Assembly: GCA_905221605.1 (NCBI GenBank)
Contig: CAJNDS010002084.1
Span: 454,972 to 518,971, forward strand
Direction: 5' to 3'
Source of the DNA: Symbiodinium natans
Lineage: Eukaryota > Sar > Dinophyceae > Suessiales > Symbiodiniaceae
Length of the DNA: 64,000 bases
Under the pieces are notes generated by a model. The model ran no database searches and was not told the DNA's origin. It was given only the letters and a program-made list of their open reading frames with translations. The translations under genes and the position numbers were made by a program. Shown piece by piece: positions 38,590 to 48,404 of the stretch. Within the stretch, counting starts at the first letter, position 1, and each line of letters opens with the position of its first letter.

Positions 38590-39480
38590 GGGGGCGCTGC
38601 CCTCTGACCCCGATCTTCCGCGGAATTCGAGGCATCAAAAGCGCCCTTCCCAAGCTGTGCAGGGTCGGCGGTTAGGGTTTAGGTTAGGCTCCTGAATTTC
38701 TCCACTGAACTGCAAAATCGCAAAATCGACAAGTCGGCTAAGCTGAGACGCTGTATATCCTTCCAACACCGATGCAGACACTTCCACAATCCAACCCCTT
38801 CGACAAATTGAACCCCTCCACTCAAAGCCCTGTTCTAACCAGCAGCCAAATTAGAACCCAAAAGCCCTTCAAAACACGAGCCTCCCTAAACCCTATAGGC
38901 TAAAGCTCCGTTGGGCTTGCTTCCTAAATCCCAAACCCTATAGAGTAAAGCTCCGTTGGGTTTTGCTTCTGGTGCCCAGGCGCCGCAGCTCCTCAGCCTC
39001 CCGACGAGGCGACGCGCTCGGGCCTCAGGTGTCGGCATGGGCGACGGGATTTAGGGTTTCAGGGCCTAGGTTGTTTTCATTCCCCAAGCCTCCTTAAACC
39101 TCGGAGCCCCCAGAAAGCCTCTCATAAAGGAGGGTTCTGTCGACATGCCCTGCAAGCCCTCTACGCTCCCTGCCCCCCTTGTGTCCAGTAGCCTCACGTC
39201 CCTGTCGCCATTTTTTAAGGGAGACCGTCAGTCCTAGGGTTCAGGGTTTGGGGTTTAGGGTTTAGGGTTTGGGGTTTTGGGTTTAGGGTTTCAGGGGTTT
39301 AGGTCTTCAAAGGGCCGCATTCAGGCCCTCGGCTCCTAAGCCCCCTCGCAATGGATCTCGTCTACCCTCATCTTCTCCCGAGCACTCCCTGAGATTTCCA
39401 ACAGCCCTATAAGACTAGGAACCATTAATCCCAAAGAAACCCAAAGCCCTAATATAGGGGCCTGAGTGCATGATAGAGGG
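38590..39480. other. Downstream region, few exon candidates
   Basis: A 41-nt segment at 38987-39027 has GCCGCAG and GTGTCG ends and is open in more than one frame. Degenerate telomere words occur at 39238-39300. Confidence 0.35.
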
Positions 39481-39504
39481 ACCATAAACGAAGCCCCCAG
39501 GCGC

Positions 39505-39550
39505 AGTATGTCCTGCGAGAGGCTCCCACGCCGAGCGGGGGAGCTCAGGA
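39505..39550 (+). CDS. Short exon with possible GA donor
   Basis: AGGCGCAG|TAT then YVLREAPTPSGGAQ, followed by GAGTTTAGGGG. If spliced, the donor would be GA at the start of the G-strand repeat. Confidence 0.35.
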
Positions 39551-39599
39551 GTTTAGGGGTTTAGGGGCTCTAGGCTTAACGGGCTTGGGGCGTTTATTC

Positions 39600-39700
39600 T
39601 CTCTCTCTCTCTAATAAAAAGAAAAACATATATATATGATAAACAAATACATAGAGATATGTGTATATTTATTTTATGTGTATTTATTTGCATATGGTTA
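39600..39700. repeat. (CT)n then AT-rich microsatellite
   Basis: CTCTCTCTCTCT at 39600-39612 and TATATATGAT-type words after it. Confidence 0.85.
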
Positions 39701-39912
39701 GGGTTCGCATGCAGAGAGCTCATTCTGCAGTCGCCTTGGAGCTCTCGGCCCTCTGCCCTGCCATCAGCCCTACCAGGACATGCTCCCCAAAGGCTTCGGG
39801 GTTAAGAGGCGCCGCACCCCAAAACTTAAACTGAAGGACACTTTTCATCCCTCAACACAGACACTAAACCCTAAACCCTGAACCCTTAAAGCAGACCCTA
39901 AACCCTAAACCC

Positions 39913-40000
39913 TTTGGGGCTGAGGAGCAGCAGGCCGTCGAGCGGCACCTGCTGCGCTCCAAGTCCCTGCACCACGCCCGGGAGACCCAGACTCACCAAA
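39913..40000 (+). CDS. Charged helical exon
   Basis: Between a CCCTAAA tract and G-strand words, the frame reads FGAEEQQAVERHLLRSKSLH, then HARETQTHQ with A|GTGACT donor. The acceptor is unclear. Confidence 0.5.
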
Positions 40001-40019
40001 GTGACTGTCGGTCCGGGGG

Positions 40020-40215
40020 GGTTTCCCGGCGTTTAGGGTCTAGGGTTTCGGGTTGAGGGGGTTAGGGCTTATAGGGGTTATATAGGGCTTACAGGGTCCA
40101 GGGTTCGAGGGTTCTAGGGTCTAGGGTTCAGGATGGTCTATAGGGTTCGAGAGTTCTGGGGGTTCTAGGGGTCTCGGGTCTGGGGTTCTAGAGTTCTAGG
40201 GTTCTAGGATTCTAG
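40020..40215 (+). repeat. TTCTAGGG/TTATAGGG variant tract
   Basis: Irregular 8- to 9-mers (GGTTCTAGGG, GGGTCTAGGG, GGGTTATATAGGG) related to the telomere word. Confidence 0.85.
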
Positions 40216-40306
40216 GACTGGAGAACCTTCCTTCCAAGGCTTCAAACTACGTCCCTGCAGTGCTGAACCTCGACACCCGAAACCCGGAACCCTCATCTGG
40301 TTTACG

Positions 40307-40380
40307 ATATAAGGGGTACCTGAATATTGGGTCCTGATTATAAAAACAATGTTGGCCCAACAATAAGGTACCCGTAGTAT
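40307..40380. mobile_element. MITE-like family N
   Basis: TATAAGGGGTACCTGAATATTGGG is shortened here to GGGGTACCTGAATATTGGG. It pairs with CCCAACAATAAGGTACCC. Confidence 0.65.
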
Positions 40381-40427
40381 AAGGGAATCCTACTAGTTGA
40401 GGTCTGTTTTCGGGGTCCCCTGCTACA

Positions 40428-40549
40428 TAGCAACTAATTCTAACTGTACCTGTAACCCACTTACAAGCCCCTTAAGTGCCCTAATGTGGGTATACGTACA
40501 GTTATAAGTACAGTCAGATTAGTTACTAAGTACCATGAACCTCCAAGTA
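40428..40549. mobile_element. MITE-like family C (copy 2)
   Basis: The right end TACCATGAACCTCCAAGTA and the interior CTTATAAGTACAG words match copies at 12352 and 41606. The left end is eroded. A half family-F element follows at about 40562-40605. Confidence 0.75.
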
Positions 40550-40789
40550 ATAAGCTTCCCTATATGGTGTAAGGAATATTCCTTAATTAAGGGGTATTGG
40601 AGTCTTTGGGCAACCAGACCCGAGAGCAACCTAGGAATAAAAGGGGTGCCCTTTCTGGTTCAAAGAGGCTTATAAGGCAACCTAAACCCTAAAAAAAAAG
40701 GGAACAAGGGCCTGTTCTGGGGGCGAAACCCTAAACCCTAAACCCTAATTAAACCCTAAACCCTAAACCTCTAAGTCTCTTTTCGCAAG

Positions 40790-40871
40790 CCGGCTTCTGA
40801 CCTTGCGGGCCAGCACTGAGGCCTCGGCTGTTGTGGACCGGAAGGCCTTCACGGGTTCAAGCATCTGCCGG
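40790..40871 (+). CDS. Exon between C- and G-strand tracts
   Basis: TTTTCGCAAG|C then RLLTLRASTEASAVVDRKAF and TGSSICR, with GTTCAGGG donor leading into the G-strand tract. Function unknown. Confidence 0.5.
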
Positions 40872-41010
40872 GTTCAGGGTTCAGGGTTTAGGGAGTTTTA
40901 GGGTTGAGGGTTTAGGGTTTAGGGTTTAGGGTTCAGGGTTCAGGGTTTAGGGTTTAGGGTTTAGGGTTCAGGGTTTAGGGTTCAGGGTTTAGGGTTAGGG
41001 TTTAGGGTTG
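40872..41010 (+). repeat. TTTAGGG/TTCAGGG tract
   Basis: About 18 units, many TTCAGGG. Confidence 0.95.
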
Positions 41011-41185
41011 TTGCGGACCGCTAGGGACCGGAACAGGGGCCTCGTTGTTGCTGCTTGTCCTGCGCCACGCCTCACTCACAAGCAGCCGCATTTCTGATTT
41101 CCTCCTGCTTAACATAAACCCTAAACCCTAAACCCTAAACCCTTAGCCAAGAAGCAGCTGCAGCTGCGGTATCGTGGCAATGCAG

Positions 41186-41252
41186 CAGCAGGCGCTCGAG
41201 CTCACCGACGAAGACCGACGCTGGGTCGAGGCCAAGCGGGGACGAACAGACT
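41186..41252 (+). CDS. Charged helical exon
   Basis: GGCAATGCAG|CAG then QQALELTDEDRRWVEAKRGR. It follows a short CCCTAAA tract and precedes a G-strand tract. Donor uncertain. Confidence 0.5.
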
Positions 41253-41256
41253 CGGG

Positions 41257-41410
41257 GTTTGGGGTTTGGGGTTTAGGGTTTAGGGTTTATAGGGTGTAGG
41301 GTTTATAGGGTTTTTAGGGTTTATAGGGTTTGTAGGGTTCATAGGGTTTAGAGGGTTTGTAGGGTTTATAGGGTTTATAGGGTTTATAGGGTTTATAGGG
41401 TTTGGGGCTA
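41257..41410 (+). repeat. TTTATAGGG nonamer array
   Basis: After a few TTTAGGG units, about 14 TTTATAGGG or TTTGTAGGG units follow. TA or TG inserted into the telomere word has itself been amplified. Confidence 0.93.
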
Positions 41411-41530
41411 AGGGTTCAGAGTTTAGGGGTTGGCCCAAAGTTCTACTCTCCTGCCCATAGCCTTAAGAAGCCCACGCCTGAGGGGGCTTGAGGGTTTCAG
41501 CAGGTGCTAGTAGGGTCTCCGAAGCCCCAG

Positions 41531-41593
41531 TCGCGAAGGCCGGTAGCACCGCCGAATCGCGGGCCGCAAGAGCAAGGCACCAGAGCGGGCAAG
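41531..41593 (+). CDS. Short exon
   Basis: GCCCCAG|TC then AKAGSTAESRAARARHQSGQ, followed by a possible GA donor (GATGGG). Confidence 0.35.
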
Positions 41594-41605
41594 GATGGGC
41601 TATTC

Positions 41606-41793
41606 TACTTGGAGGGGTACTAAGTAACTAATTATATATGACTGTACTTATGATAACTGTACTTATTTTAGGGTTTAGGGTTTATTTGTACTTATAACTG
41701 TGCTTATAACCACATCAGGGCACTTAAGGGGCTTATAAGTTGTGATACAAGTACAGTTACAATTAGTTCCTAAGTACCATGAACCTCCAAGTA
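41606..41793. mobile_element. MITE-like family C (copy 3) with internal TTTAGGG
   Basis: Left TACTTGGAGGGGTACTAAGT, right TACCATGAACCTCCAAGTA. At 41667-41683 two TTTAGGG units stand where copy 1 has TTTTTTAGGGCAC. Confidence 0.8.
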
Positions 41794-42104
41794 AAGGTAT
41801 AGGGTTCAGGGCTTTAGGATTTCAAGGGCATGTGTGGGCACTGTATAGACTCTGTGGCTTGCGTCGCCATCTTGGTGCCTTGCAGTCTCTGAAGCCTACA
41901 CTTAAGAGCCCGACGCAAGAAACAAAAACAGAAAAGCTCCCCAAACTTTTCAAACCTCCAGCCCCGGGAGTTCCGCGACCCAAATCCCAAAAGCCCTTGC
42001 AGGGCAGCACCCTAAAATCTTGACCCTAAACCCTAAACCCTAAACCCCTAAATGAACCCCTAAGCCCTGAGCTTTTCAACCCCCTAAAGTGCCCTGAAGC
42101 CAAG

Positions 42105-42168
42105 AAGCCTTGCCAGGAAGGCTATGCAGCGCCGCCAGGAGGAGGTGCGAGCATTGGAGTTGGAGGTG
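42105..42168 (+). CDS. Coiled-coil exon
   Basis: Frame RSLARKAMQRRQEEVRALEL then EV, with GTTCAGGGG donor that starts a G-strand tract. A glycine-rich alternative frame is also open. Helical composition resembles the exons at 39913 and 41186. Confidence 0.45.
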
Positions 42169-42626
42169 GTTCAGGGGTCTGGGGTTTGGGGTTTCGGGTT
42201 TTATAGGGGTTTCGGGTTTAGGGTTTGTAGGGGTGTCAGGGTTTAGGGCTCATAGGGTTTTATTAGGGTTTAGGGCTCAGAGGGTTTTATTGGGGTTTCA
42301 GACGTCAGCTGGTTTTGTGTTTAACGGATTTGGTTTGTCTTTTGTTTTTGATCTGTGCTTGAGATTTGGGAACGTGGGTTTAGGGTTCAGGGTTTAGGGC
42401 TGTTGAAGCATCAGTGGTGGCTAGGCTATGCGACCCCTGCCATCGGCCCGAAAAGGTTTCGATTTCCCCAAGCCCTAGACCCAAAACTCACAAACGGGCC
42501 ATTATTTTGTAAATCAACGCCCCGGGAGTCCAATCTCATGCGCGCATGCCTTCCAGCGAGCGTGCAATGTAGGGAGCCCGATGTTTCCTCTTCTTGGGGT
42601 TCGCTAAGCCTTAAAAGACCCTACGA

Positions 42627-42730
42627 TTTGCTTAATGAAGAGCACCCCAACAAAACTATAGAGATTCTTCCTTCGTAAGGGTCATCTGGGATTATTCTCT
42701 GTTAGCTTTTTTGGGGATTCTTAAAGCAAA
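42627..42730. mobile_element. MITE-like family H (copy 1)
   Basis: TTTGCTTAATGAAGAGCACC at the left and GGGGATTCTTAAAGCAAA at the right. Copies at 45309 and 54088. Confidence 0.75.
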
Positions 42731-42790
42731 TGGGTTGGCCCTCACTGGGTTTGGGATCCTGTGCTTAGCAACACCTTTCATCCATGACAG

Positions 42791-42829
42791 ATGAAGCTGA
42801 ATCCGAAAAAGCCGTCGCCGACCTTAAGA
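42791..42829 (+). CDS. Short exon before a C-strand tract
   Basis: CCATGACAG|AT then EAESEKAVADLKTK. No obvious donor before CCCTAAA begins. Confidence 0.35.
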
Positions 42830-43149
42830 CTAAACCCTAAACGCTAAACCCTAGACCCTAAACCTTAAACCTTAAACCCCAAACCCACGACCCCACTTTA
42901 GCCTTAGCCCTAGGAAGTCTAGGGTTTAGGGCCCTAAGGAGGCTACTGGTAAAAGCTCCTAGAGTTCAAACCCCGCATCCCAGAGTTTAGGGTTTAGGGT
43001 TTTGGGTGCAGGGATCTGCCTTCATATCGGCTCCCAGTGCAAAGAATCCCCGGTGCCTCCGTGCCTCCTTCCTCCCTTAGCCGCGTGGGGCTCGGTGTTG
43101 CCTCGAGGAACTTGCAGGGAGGGGCGCCTCCTTGCTAGACGAAGTATAC

Positions 43150-43256
43150 CTTGGTAGCCCAGTGGTACCCTTTTTCCTTTTTTTTCAAGGTTCCCTTATA
43201 AATTTGCCAACCAAAAAAGGGTGCCCTTATTGTAATATGGCTACTGGGGTACCAAG
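43150..43256. mobile_element. MITE-like family E (copy 2)
   Basis: CTTGGTAGCCCAGTGG at the left and CTACTGGGGTACCAAG at the right, flanked by ATAC on both sides (4-bp target duplication). It serves as the repeat-free reference for copy 1 at 30452. Confidence 0.9.
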
Positions 43257-43689
43257 ATACTGCAGGAGTTAGGGTGTTTGTAGCACCTTGTCACAACTCA
43301 GGGATTGTAGAACTCTACTCGCGGGTGTGGCGGGGGGGGGGGGGTTCCCGGTTCTTCTTTCCGTCCAAAAGGGTCGCCGTACCCAATATCTATGCTACAC
43401 TTCCGTTCTTCTACAAAAAGGCAGTTCTCAAAATTATGGTCCCTTTTGGGCGCAAGAATTTCGAGAATTGACCATATAAGGCTACTCTGCCTGGAGTTTG
43501 AGTTGACGTGCTTGTTGGGCGGGGAGGGGAGGGGGGGGGGAGGGGAGGGTGCTGTTGAGTTCTGTGAATGAAACCTTAAACCTTAAACCCTAAGCCCTAA
43601 ACCCTAAACCCTAAACCAAACTTTGTCGTCCGGGCTCGTCCAGTTTTATATAGGTTTGAGGGTTGCTCAGATGTTTTTGGGGTGTTTCA

Positions 43690-43720
43690 AAGAAGCTCCG
43701 TGAGAGGAAGGCGAGTCAGG
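43690..43720 (+). CDS. Microexon, basic
   Basis: GTGTTTCAAAG|AAG then KLRERKASQ, followed by GAGTTTACAGG (possible GA donor). Confidence 0.3.
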
Positions 43721-43923
43721 AGTTTACAGGGCCATGAATGGGGGTGGTGTATAAAGTTTTGTTATTGGGGTGATAGGGTTTTTTGGAGTTTTGGAGGGTT
43801 TATGGGGGTTACAGAGTTTTATGGGGATCATCGGTTTATAAGATTTCGCCCTAAACCCTTATAAGGCTCAATGTGGTTTATCGGGTTCACAGCTTACAGA
43901 AGCTGAGCTCTTTGGGCTCACAG

Positions 43924-43977
43924 GCCGAGCATCTTGCGTTGCCTTGGGAGTGTTGATCTTCGTGCTGCAGTAGCTTC
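43924..43977 (+). CDS. Exon with F-box-like core
   Basis: GGGCTCACAG|G then PSILRCLGSVDLRAAVAS and donor GTAGTT. The pattern I-L-x-x-L-x-x-x-D-L-x-x-A-x-x-x-S resembles the F-box helix that binds SKP1. It is too short to be sure. It is followed by (TTTAGGG)n at 43985-44035. Confidence 0.4.
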
Positions 43978-44353
43978 GTAGTTCGGGTTTAGGGTTTAGG
44001 GTTTAGGGTTTAGGGTTTAGGGTTTAGGGCTTAGGGGTAGCCGGCATCAACTGGCCATGAATATTGTCGCACATTCCTCCGTTGATAGCCTTGCGACGCG
44101 CACGTTCATCCTGAGCCTGACGCCCATCACTTCAGGATTCCGAATGAGAGCGCACCACAGCCGCCTTACATTTCGGCTCCCCGAACCCTAAACCCCAGAC
44201 CGCTTGAAGCCACTTCACTTTAGAGACCTTTGCCCCTTCCTAGGGTACCCTTTCACACCCTCAAAATGCCTTCGAACCAGCAACAGGGCTCTTTGCTCTC
44301 TGCCCCTAAACCCTAAACCCTATAAACCCTAAACCCCATGCCCCCCATCCCAG

Positions 44354-44440
44354 GTTCGCGATGCTCGACTGCCGCTCCTGCGTCCCCTTTGACCGGGCCA
44401 GTGACACTGTGCGGGTGCGGCTCAACTCGGAGGCGGATTG
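44354..44440 (+). CDS. 87-nt exon
   Basis: CCATCCCAG|G then FAMLDCRSCVPFDRASDTVR, then VRLNSEADW with donor GTTTAG. CCCTAAA tracts lie just upstream (44305-44340). Function unknown. Confidence 0.55.
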
Positions 44441-44904
44441 GTTTAGAGTAGAGATTGACAGAGTGCACTGGGGGAAAAGAGGGTCTCAGGGCTTGTTTTC
44501 AGGCGTTTCGGTTTAGCACCCCAAAAACACACAAAACGCTCAAAGTCCCGGAGGCTGAGCACCTCAAACCCTGTGGCAGCACGCCGAGGAAGGGCTTATA
44601 CTCCTCTTGTGATGGTAGAAGCCACAACTTCTACAGCACACAGGTGAACCCACGCCGCCTAGCACAACCTTGTCAATCGAAGCCTGAATAGACGGTGCTG
44701 GGAAGAGCCCTACAGCGCTGAGACCATGGTGACCCCGTGAATCCGGACTACCCCCCAAAAGGGTTTAGGGTTTAGGGTTAGTTCAGGGTTTAGGGTTTAG
44801 GGTTTAGGGTTCAGGGTTTGGTGACGGAAGGGCACCCCACCAGCCTGGCGGCCGGGCCCTAACTAACCAGCTAGTACCCGCCCTAAGCCCCAAACCCTGT
44901 CCAG

Positions 44905-44952
44905 CAGGCTGTCGAACGCTGGGACGCAGGCAACTTGTGGCGGGCTTGCCGG
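44905..44952 (+). CDS. 48-nt exon, phase 0 at both ends
   Basis: CTGTCCAG|CAG and CGG|GTGTCA bracket QAVERWDAGNLWRACR. Confidence 0.5.
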
Positions 44953-45308
44953 GTGTCAAGCTTTATGGCCTAGGACCGGGGTTGGGGGGAGCTCCCCGTA
45001 TTCCCTTTTTTTGGGGCCTGGTTCTTTCTATTTTCACCCTTCAAGCAAAGGGGTTGCTTGGGAACAGACCTGGCAGCCCAAACCCCTCACCTGCTTTCTC
45101 CGGCACCGTCTGAGGCTTTCAGGCATGTCCTTGGCTTGTTTACCACGCTGCACGTCGGTAGGATGTAGCATTAGGCCCACTCCCAAGCACTCCCGAAGAG
45201 ATGACCCGAGTCCCAAACTGAAGATGAAGCAGTGGACAGCTCTTTAATTCAGGCTGCCTTGTTGGAGCCCATGCTCTGCAGCAATATTACTGTTGTCGGG
45301 AGCTACTA

Positions 45309-45400
45309 TTTGCCGAAGAACCCCAAAAGCATTAACAAAAAATAAACATCCCTATATTTCCATTAATAAGGAAGAATATCTTTTCGGGGTTCTTAAGCAA
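45309..45400. mobile_element. MITE-like family H (copy 2)
   Basis: TTTGCCGAAGAACCCC at the left and GGGGTTCTTAAGCAA at the right. Confidence 0.75.
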
Positions 45401-45432
45401 TTAGTAGGTAAAGTGTACATGGGGTTCTGCAG

Positions 45433-45579
45433 AAGCGCTTGGCCCATGACCTCGCGTCCGCAGTAGCAGCAATAAGACCCTACTCATGGAAACGCGCGCA
45501 GCGTGTTAGCGCAAGAAGCAGAAGGTACAGAGCGCCAGCATCGCATGAAGAACCCCGATACCATGCCCGCCAAAGTTAA
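45433..45579 (+). CDS. Probable terminal exon, basic
   Basis: GGTTCTGCAG|AAG then KRLAHDLASAVAAIRPYSWK, then RAQRVSARSRRYRAPASHEE, then PRYHARQS and TAA at 45577-45579. A donor GTTAGC after RAQR is an alternative. It could close the gene containing the exons from 39913 to 44952. Confidence 0.5.
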   Translation, partial: KRLAHDLASAVAAIRPYSWKRAQRVSARSRRYRAPASHEEPRYHARQS

Positions 45580-45983
45580 AGACACCAAAAGCCCAAGGGC
45601 ATAAAGATACAAATAGAGGAATAGCTCAACAAATAAATCCAGGCAAAAGGAAAAGTGGTCGAGAAGACAGAGCGGCGCACGCCATACGTGGAGTTTGGGC
45701 CATCATCCGAGCCTCAAGCCCTAGCCCTGAACCCTAAACCCTAAACCCTAAACCCTAATCTCGGCTTGTCGGAGCCAGGCTCCAGGTCCCCACCGCCCTC
45801 GACTCCCAAACCCCGACAGGCCCAACCCCCGAGCAAGTTTTCGGCTGGCTCTTTCCAGTAGGGTTTAGGGTTTAGGGTTGAGGGTTTAAATCTGCGCACA
45901 CAAGGCAACGATCTAGGTTCCCTTGCAATAAGGCTTCCCTCCTGATTCTTGGGTTGCTCGGGAACAGTCTTACCGGACCAAAA

Positions 45984-46104
45984 TAGGGGCCCAGAAAACA
46001 CATAAACATAAGGATCCTACTATTGGCGTATAAGGGCCCCTATAAATGGCCGAAAAAAACCCTGTTTGTAGGATCCTTATGTTTATGTGTTTTCGGCCCC
46101 TATA
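45984..46104. mobile_element. MITE-like family I, near-perfect palindrome
   Basis: AACACATAAACATAAGGATC and its complement are part of 27-bp perfect inverted arms, flanked outward by TAGGGGCC and GGCCCCTA. Only one copy is seen in the window. The high arm identity suggests recent arrival. Confidence 0.9.
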
Positions 46105-46246
46105 AAAGAGGCCACGGAAGCAGTCTCCACAGTATTATGTCCGTCTAAGCTTATAGCCCTAAACCCCAAACCCTAAATCCGGAACCCTAAAACCTAAACC
46201 TTAAACCCTAAACCCTAAACCCCAAACCCCAAACCCTAACCTGCAG

Positions 46247-46880
46247 GTGATGGCCGCTTTGTGGAGCTCTACGAAGGTGACCGGCTGGTGGTCGGCGCCA
46301 AGACGAGGGCCGCGCCGTTGCACGAACCGGCTTGGTTTGGGGGGGCTTAGGGTTAAGGGTTTAGAGTTTAGACTTTAGGGTTTAGGATTAAGGTTTAGGG
46401 TTTGGGGTTCAGGACAGGACTTTGTGCCATTTCGTGATGTTGGAGCTGATTTGGCTGCCTGTTGTGGGGTCGAGGGATTCGGGTTTGGGGTTTTGGGGGG
46501 TTTGGGGGTTTGGGGCGGTTGATGGTTTAGGTCTAGGCGTTTTGTTGGCATTCAGGGTAGAGGGGTGCGGGCTTCCTTCCCAACCCACCCAGCCCAGTTG
46601 ATGACCTTGGCCGGGTTTAGGGCTCTCGGGTGTTTGCCTTGCAGTGCCACCAGTACAGGGGTTGGTTTGAACAGGGTTTAGGGTTTAGGCTAACCCTTTG
46701 TAAAGCCAGAAAGAATTACTGTTTATAGGGTCCCCAAACCTACCCCAGAGTAGAGCATGGCACAGGGTTAGGGCCTAAAGGGTTATGGGCATTTCCCGAA
46801 AAAGTGGTGACCTTAATATATTCCCCCAAAAGACTAGAGGAACCTCCAATCAGGGTACCGCTGTTGTTGGGAAGCCCCCT

Positions 46881-46911
<31 letters not shown>

Positions 46912-47245
46912 CGCGGCTTCAGACCCAAACCCAAAACCCTGAAGACCCTGACCAAATGCCTCGTCATCAGAGCTACCCAGACCTTCGAATCTAATTATGT
47001 AATTCCTTGTTTTGCGGGGGGCCGGGGGGTATCGTATCTTGTTTTGTGGTTAGGGTCAAGATGATTGTACAGATGTTTCGCGGGGCATCTCGTGTTATGG
47101 TTGCAAATGATGGGGAGGGGGGGTTTGATCGGGCGCGCAGGAAAAGCAACTTTTTTCACTTTTTACGCTGCCTCGGAGCTCTTCCCATCTCCAGGCGGAG
47201 GCAGATGAGCTGGTCCAGCTTTGGCAAGAGCGCCGCTTGAGCTGA
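46247..47245 (+). CDS. 3' end of a gene, about four small exons
   Basis: 46247-46334 after CCTGCAG reads DGRFVELYEGDRLVVGAKTR, then AAPLHEPA. 46645-46675 after TTTGCCTTGCAG reads CHQYRGWFEQ in one frame and precedes GTTTAGGG. A segment near 46950-47000 reads TLTKCLVIRATQTFESNY with GTAATT. 47195-47245 after CCATCTCCAG reads AEADELVQLWQERRLS and stops at TGA. Joins are not all fixed by phase. The first exon is preceded by CCCTAAA and followed by TTTAGGG-like repeat. The family is not recognised. Confidence 0.45.
46876..46907. repeat. Poly-C run, about 30 bases
   Basis: Homopolymer, likely variable in length and error-prone in assembly. Confidence 0.95.
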
Positions 47246-47599
47246 CGTACATCACATGGTCAGGTTTCTAAGTCATGTTCGTTGTTGCTGTTTAGGGGGG
47301 GACATCCGTTGTTGGCTCTCGTTCTCATATATGTTCTCATGCTACCTCTCTGAAAGTGCGAAGGTAGAGTTTTAAACTGCTTGCTATGCCATTTGAGCTC
47401 CCCCCCTTCCCCACGTAGACCCCTATATCTGCTGGGGGAAGGGGGGGGGGGGTCCAAGAAACCCGTGAGCATTAGCATCCCTTAAACCCTAAGCCCTAGA
47501 CTGCAAACCCTTCACTGCCCAACTCGACCCTAAGGCCTAGGCCCTGAGATGCGAGGGCCAGGCCCGTCTGAAACGGGTTTTTACGCAATACCAACAACC

Positions 47600-48076
47600 C
47601 CAAGCCCTCTAAATCCTCAATCCGAAACCCTACACCCCAAACCCTAAACCTAAACCCCAAACCCCAAACTCTAAACCCCTAAACCCTAGACCCATCAACC
47701 CTTAACCTCCTAAACCCTAAAACCCTTGAAGCCTCGTGGGGCTGATCGAAACCATGGGCCCTTGTTGTCTCTATGACTGCCCCTGACACAGCTTACCATT
47801 CCAAGCGGGCCCAGACTTTGCTTGTGGTGGGCCCCGCCCCAAATCGCCCCTAAACCCTAACCCCTAGACTCTAGACCCGAGACCCTAAACCCTAAACCCG
47901 AAACCCTAAACCCTAAACCCTAAACCCGAATTCATCAGGCACCCGAAGTGCACTAGCTGAGCAGCAAGCATGACCCTGGACCCTAAACCCCAAACCCTAA
48001 ACCCCAAATCCTAAACCCTAGACCCTAAACCCTAAATCCTAAACCCTAGACCCTAAACCCTAAACCCTAAACCCCC
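47600..48076 (-). repeat. Degenerate CCCTAAA blocks
   Basis: Blocks at 47622-47720, 47850-47930 and 47980-48076 mix CCCTAAA, CCCCAAA, CCCTAGA and TCCTAAA. A short splice-like segment near 47793-47820 is not convincing. Confidence 0.9.
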
Positions 48077-48078
48077 CT

Positions 48079-48197
48079 TTGGAAAAGAGTGCCCGAGGCA
48101 AGAAGCAGACGTCTGAGGGCTCCGAGGCACTGGCGGAGGTCGGGGGACTCCGGAGGGAGGAATCCGGGTTGGGGGTTCAGGGAGAAGCGTTCTTGGC
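48079..48197 (+). CDS. Exon between C- and G-strand tracts
   Basis: Frame LEKSARGKKQTSEGSEALAE, then VGGLRREESGLGVQGEAFL, with GC|GTAGGG donor that runs into TTTAGGG. A second frame (PLWKRVPEARSRRLRAPRHW) is open too and would give the phase needed by the exon at 48405. Confidence 0.45.
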
Positions 48198-48404
48198 GTA
48201 GGGTTTAGGGTTTAGGGTTTAGGGTTAAGGGTTTAGGGCCTGGGGTCTGAGGGTTTAGGGACGCATTTTACAAAACGGTAGTCGGTCAACCCCCTGCCCC
48301 CCCCCCCCCCCCCCCCAAGCGCCTTAAATTCACCCGGGAGCAACAAAACGACAGTTCATACATTGTTCTGCGATCGCGCTTTAACTTTTCGTCCTTGGCG
48401 GCAG

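Noticed and set aside
38379-38675. 98-aa ORF in the frame overlapping the last exon of the membrane-protein gene
   Set aside because: The frame that joins in phase to the preceding exon, and contains a membrane span with a stop at 38578, is better supported.
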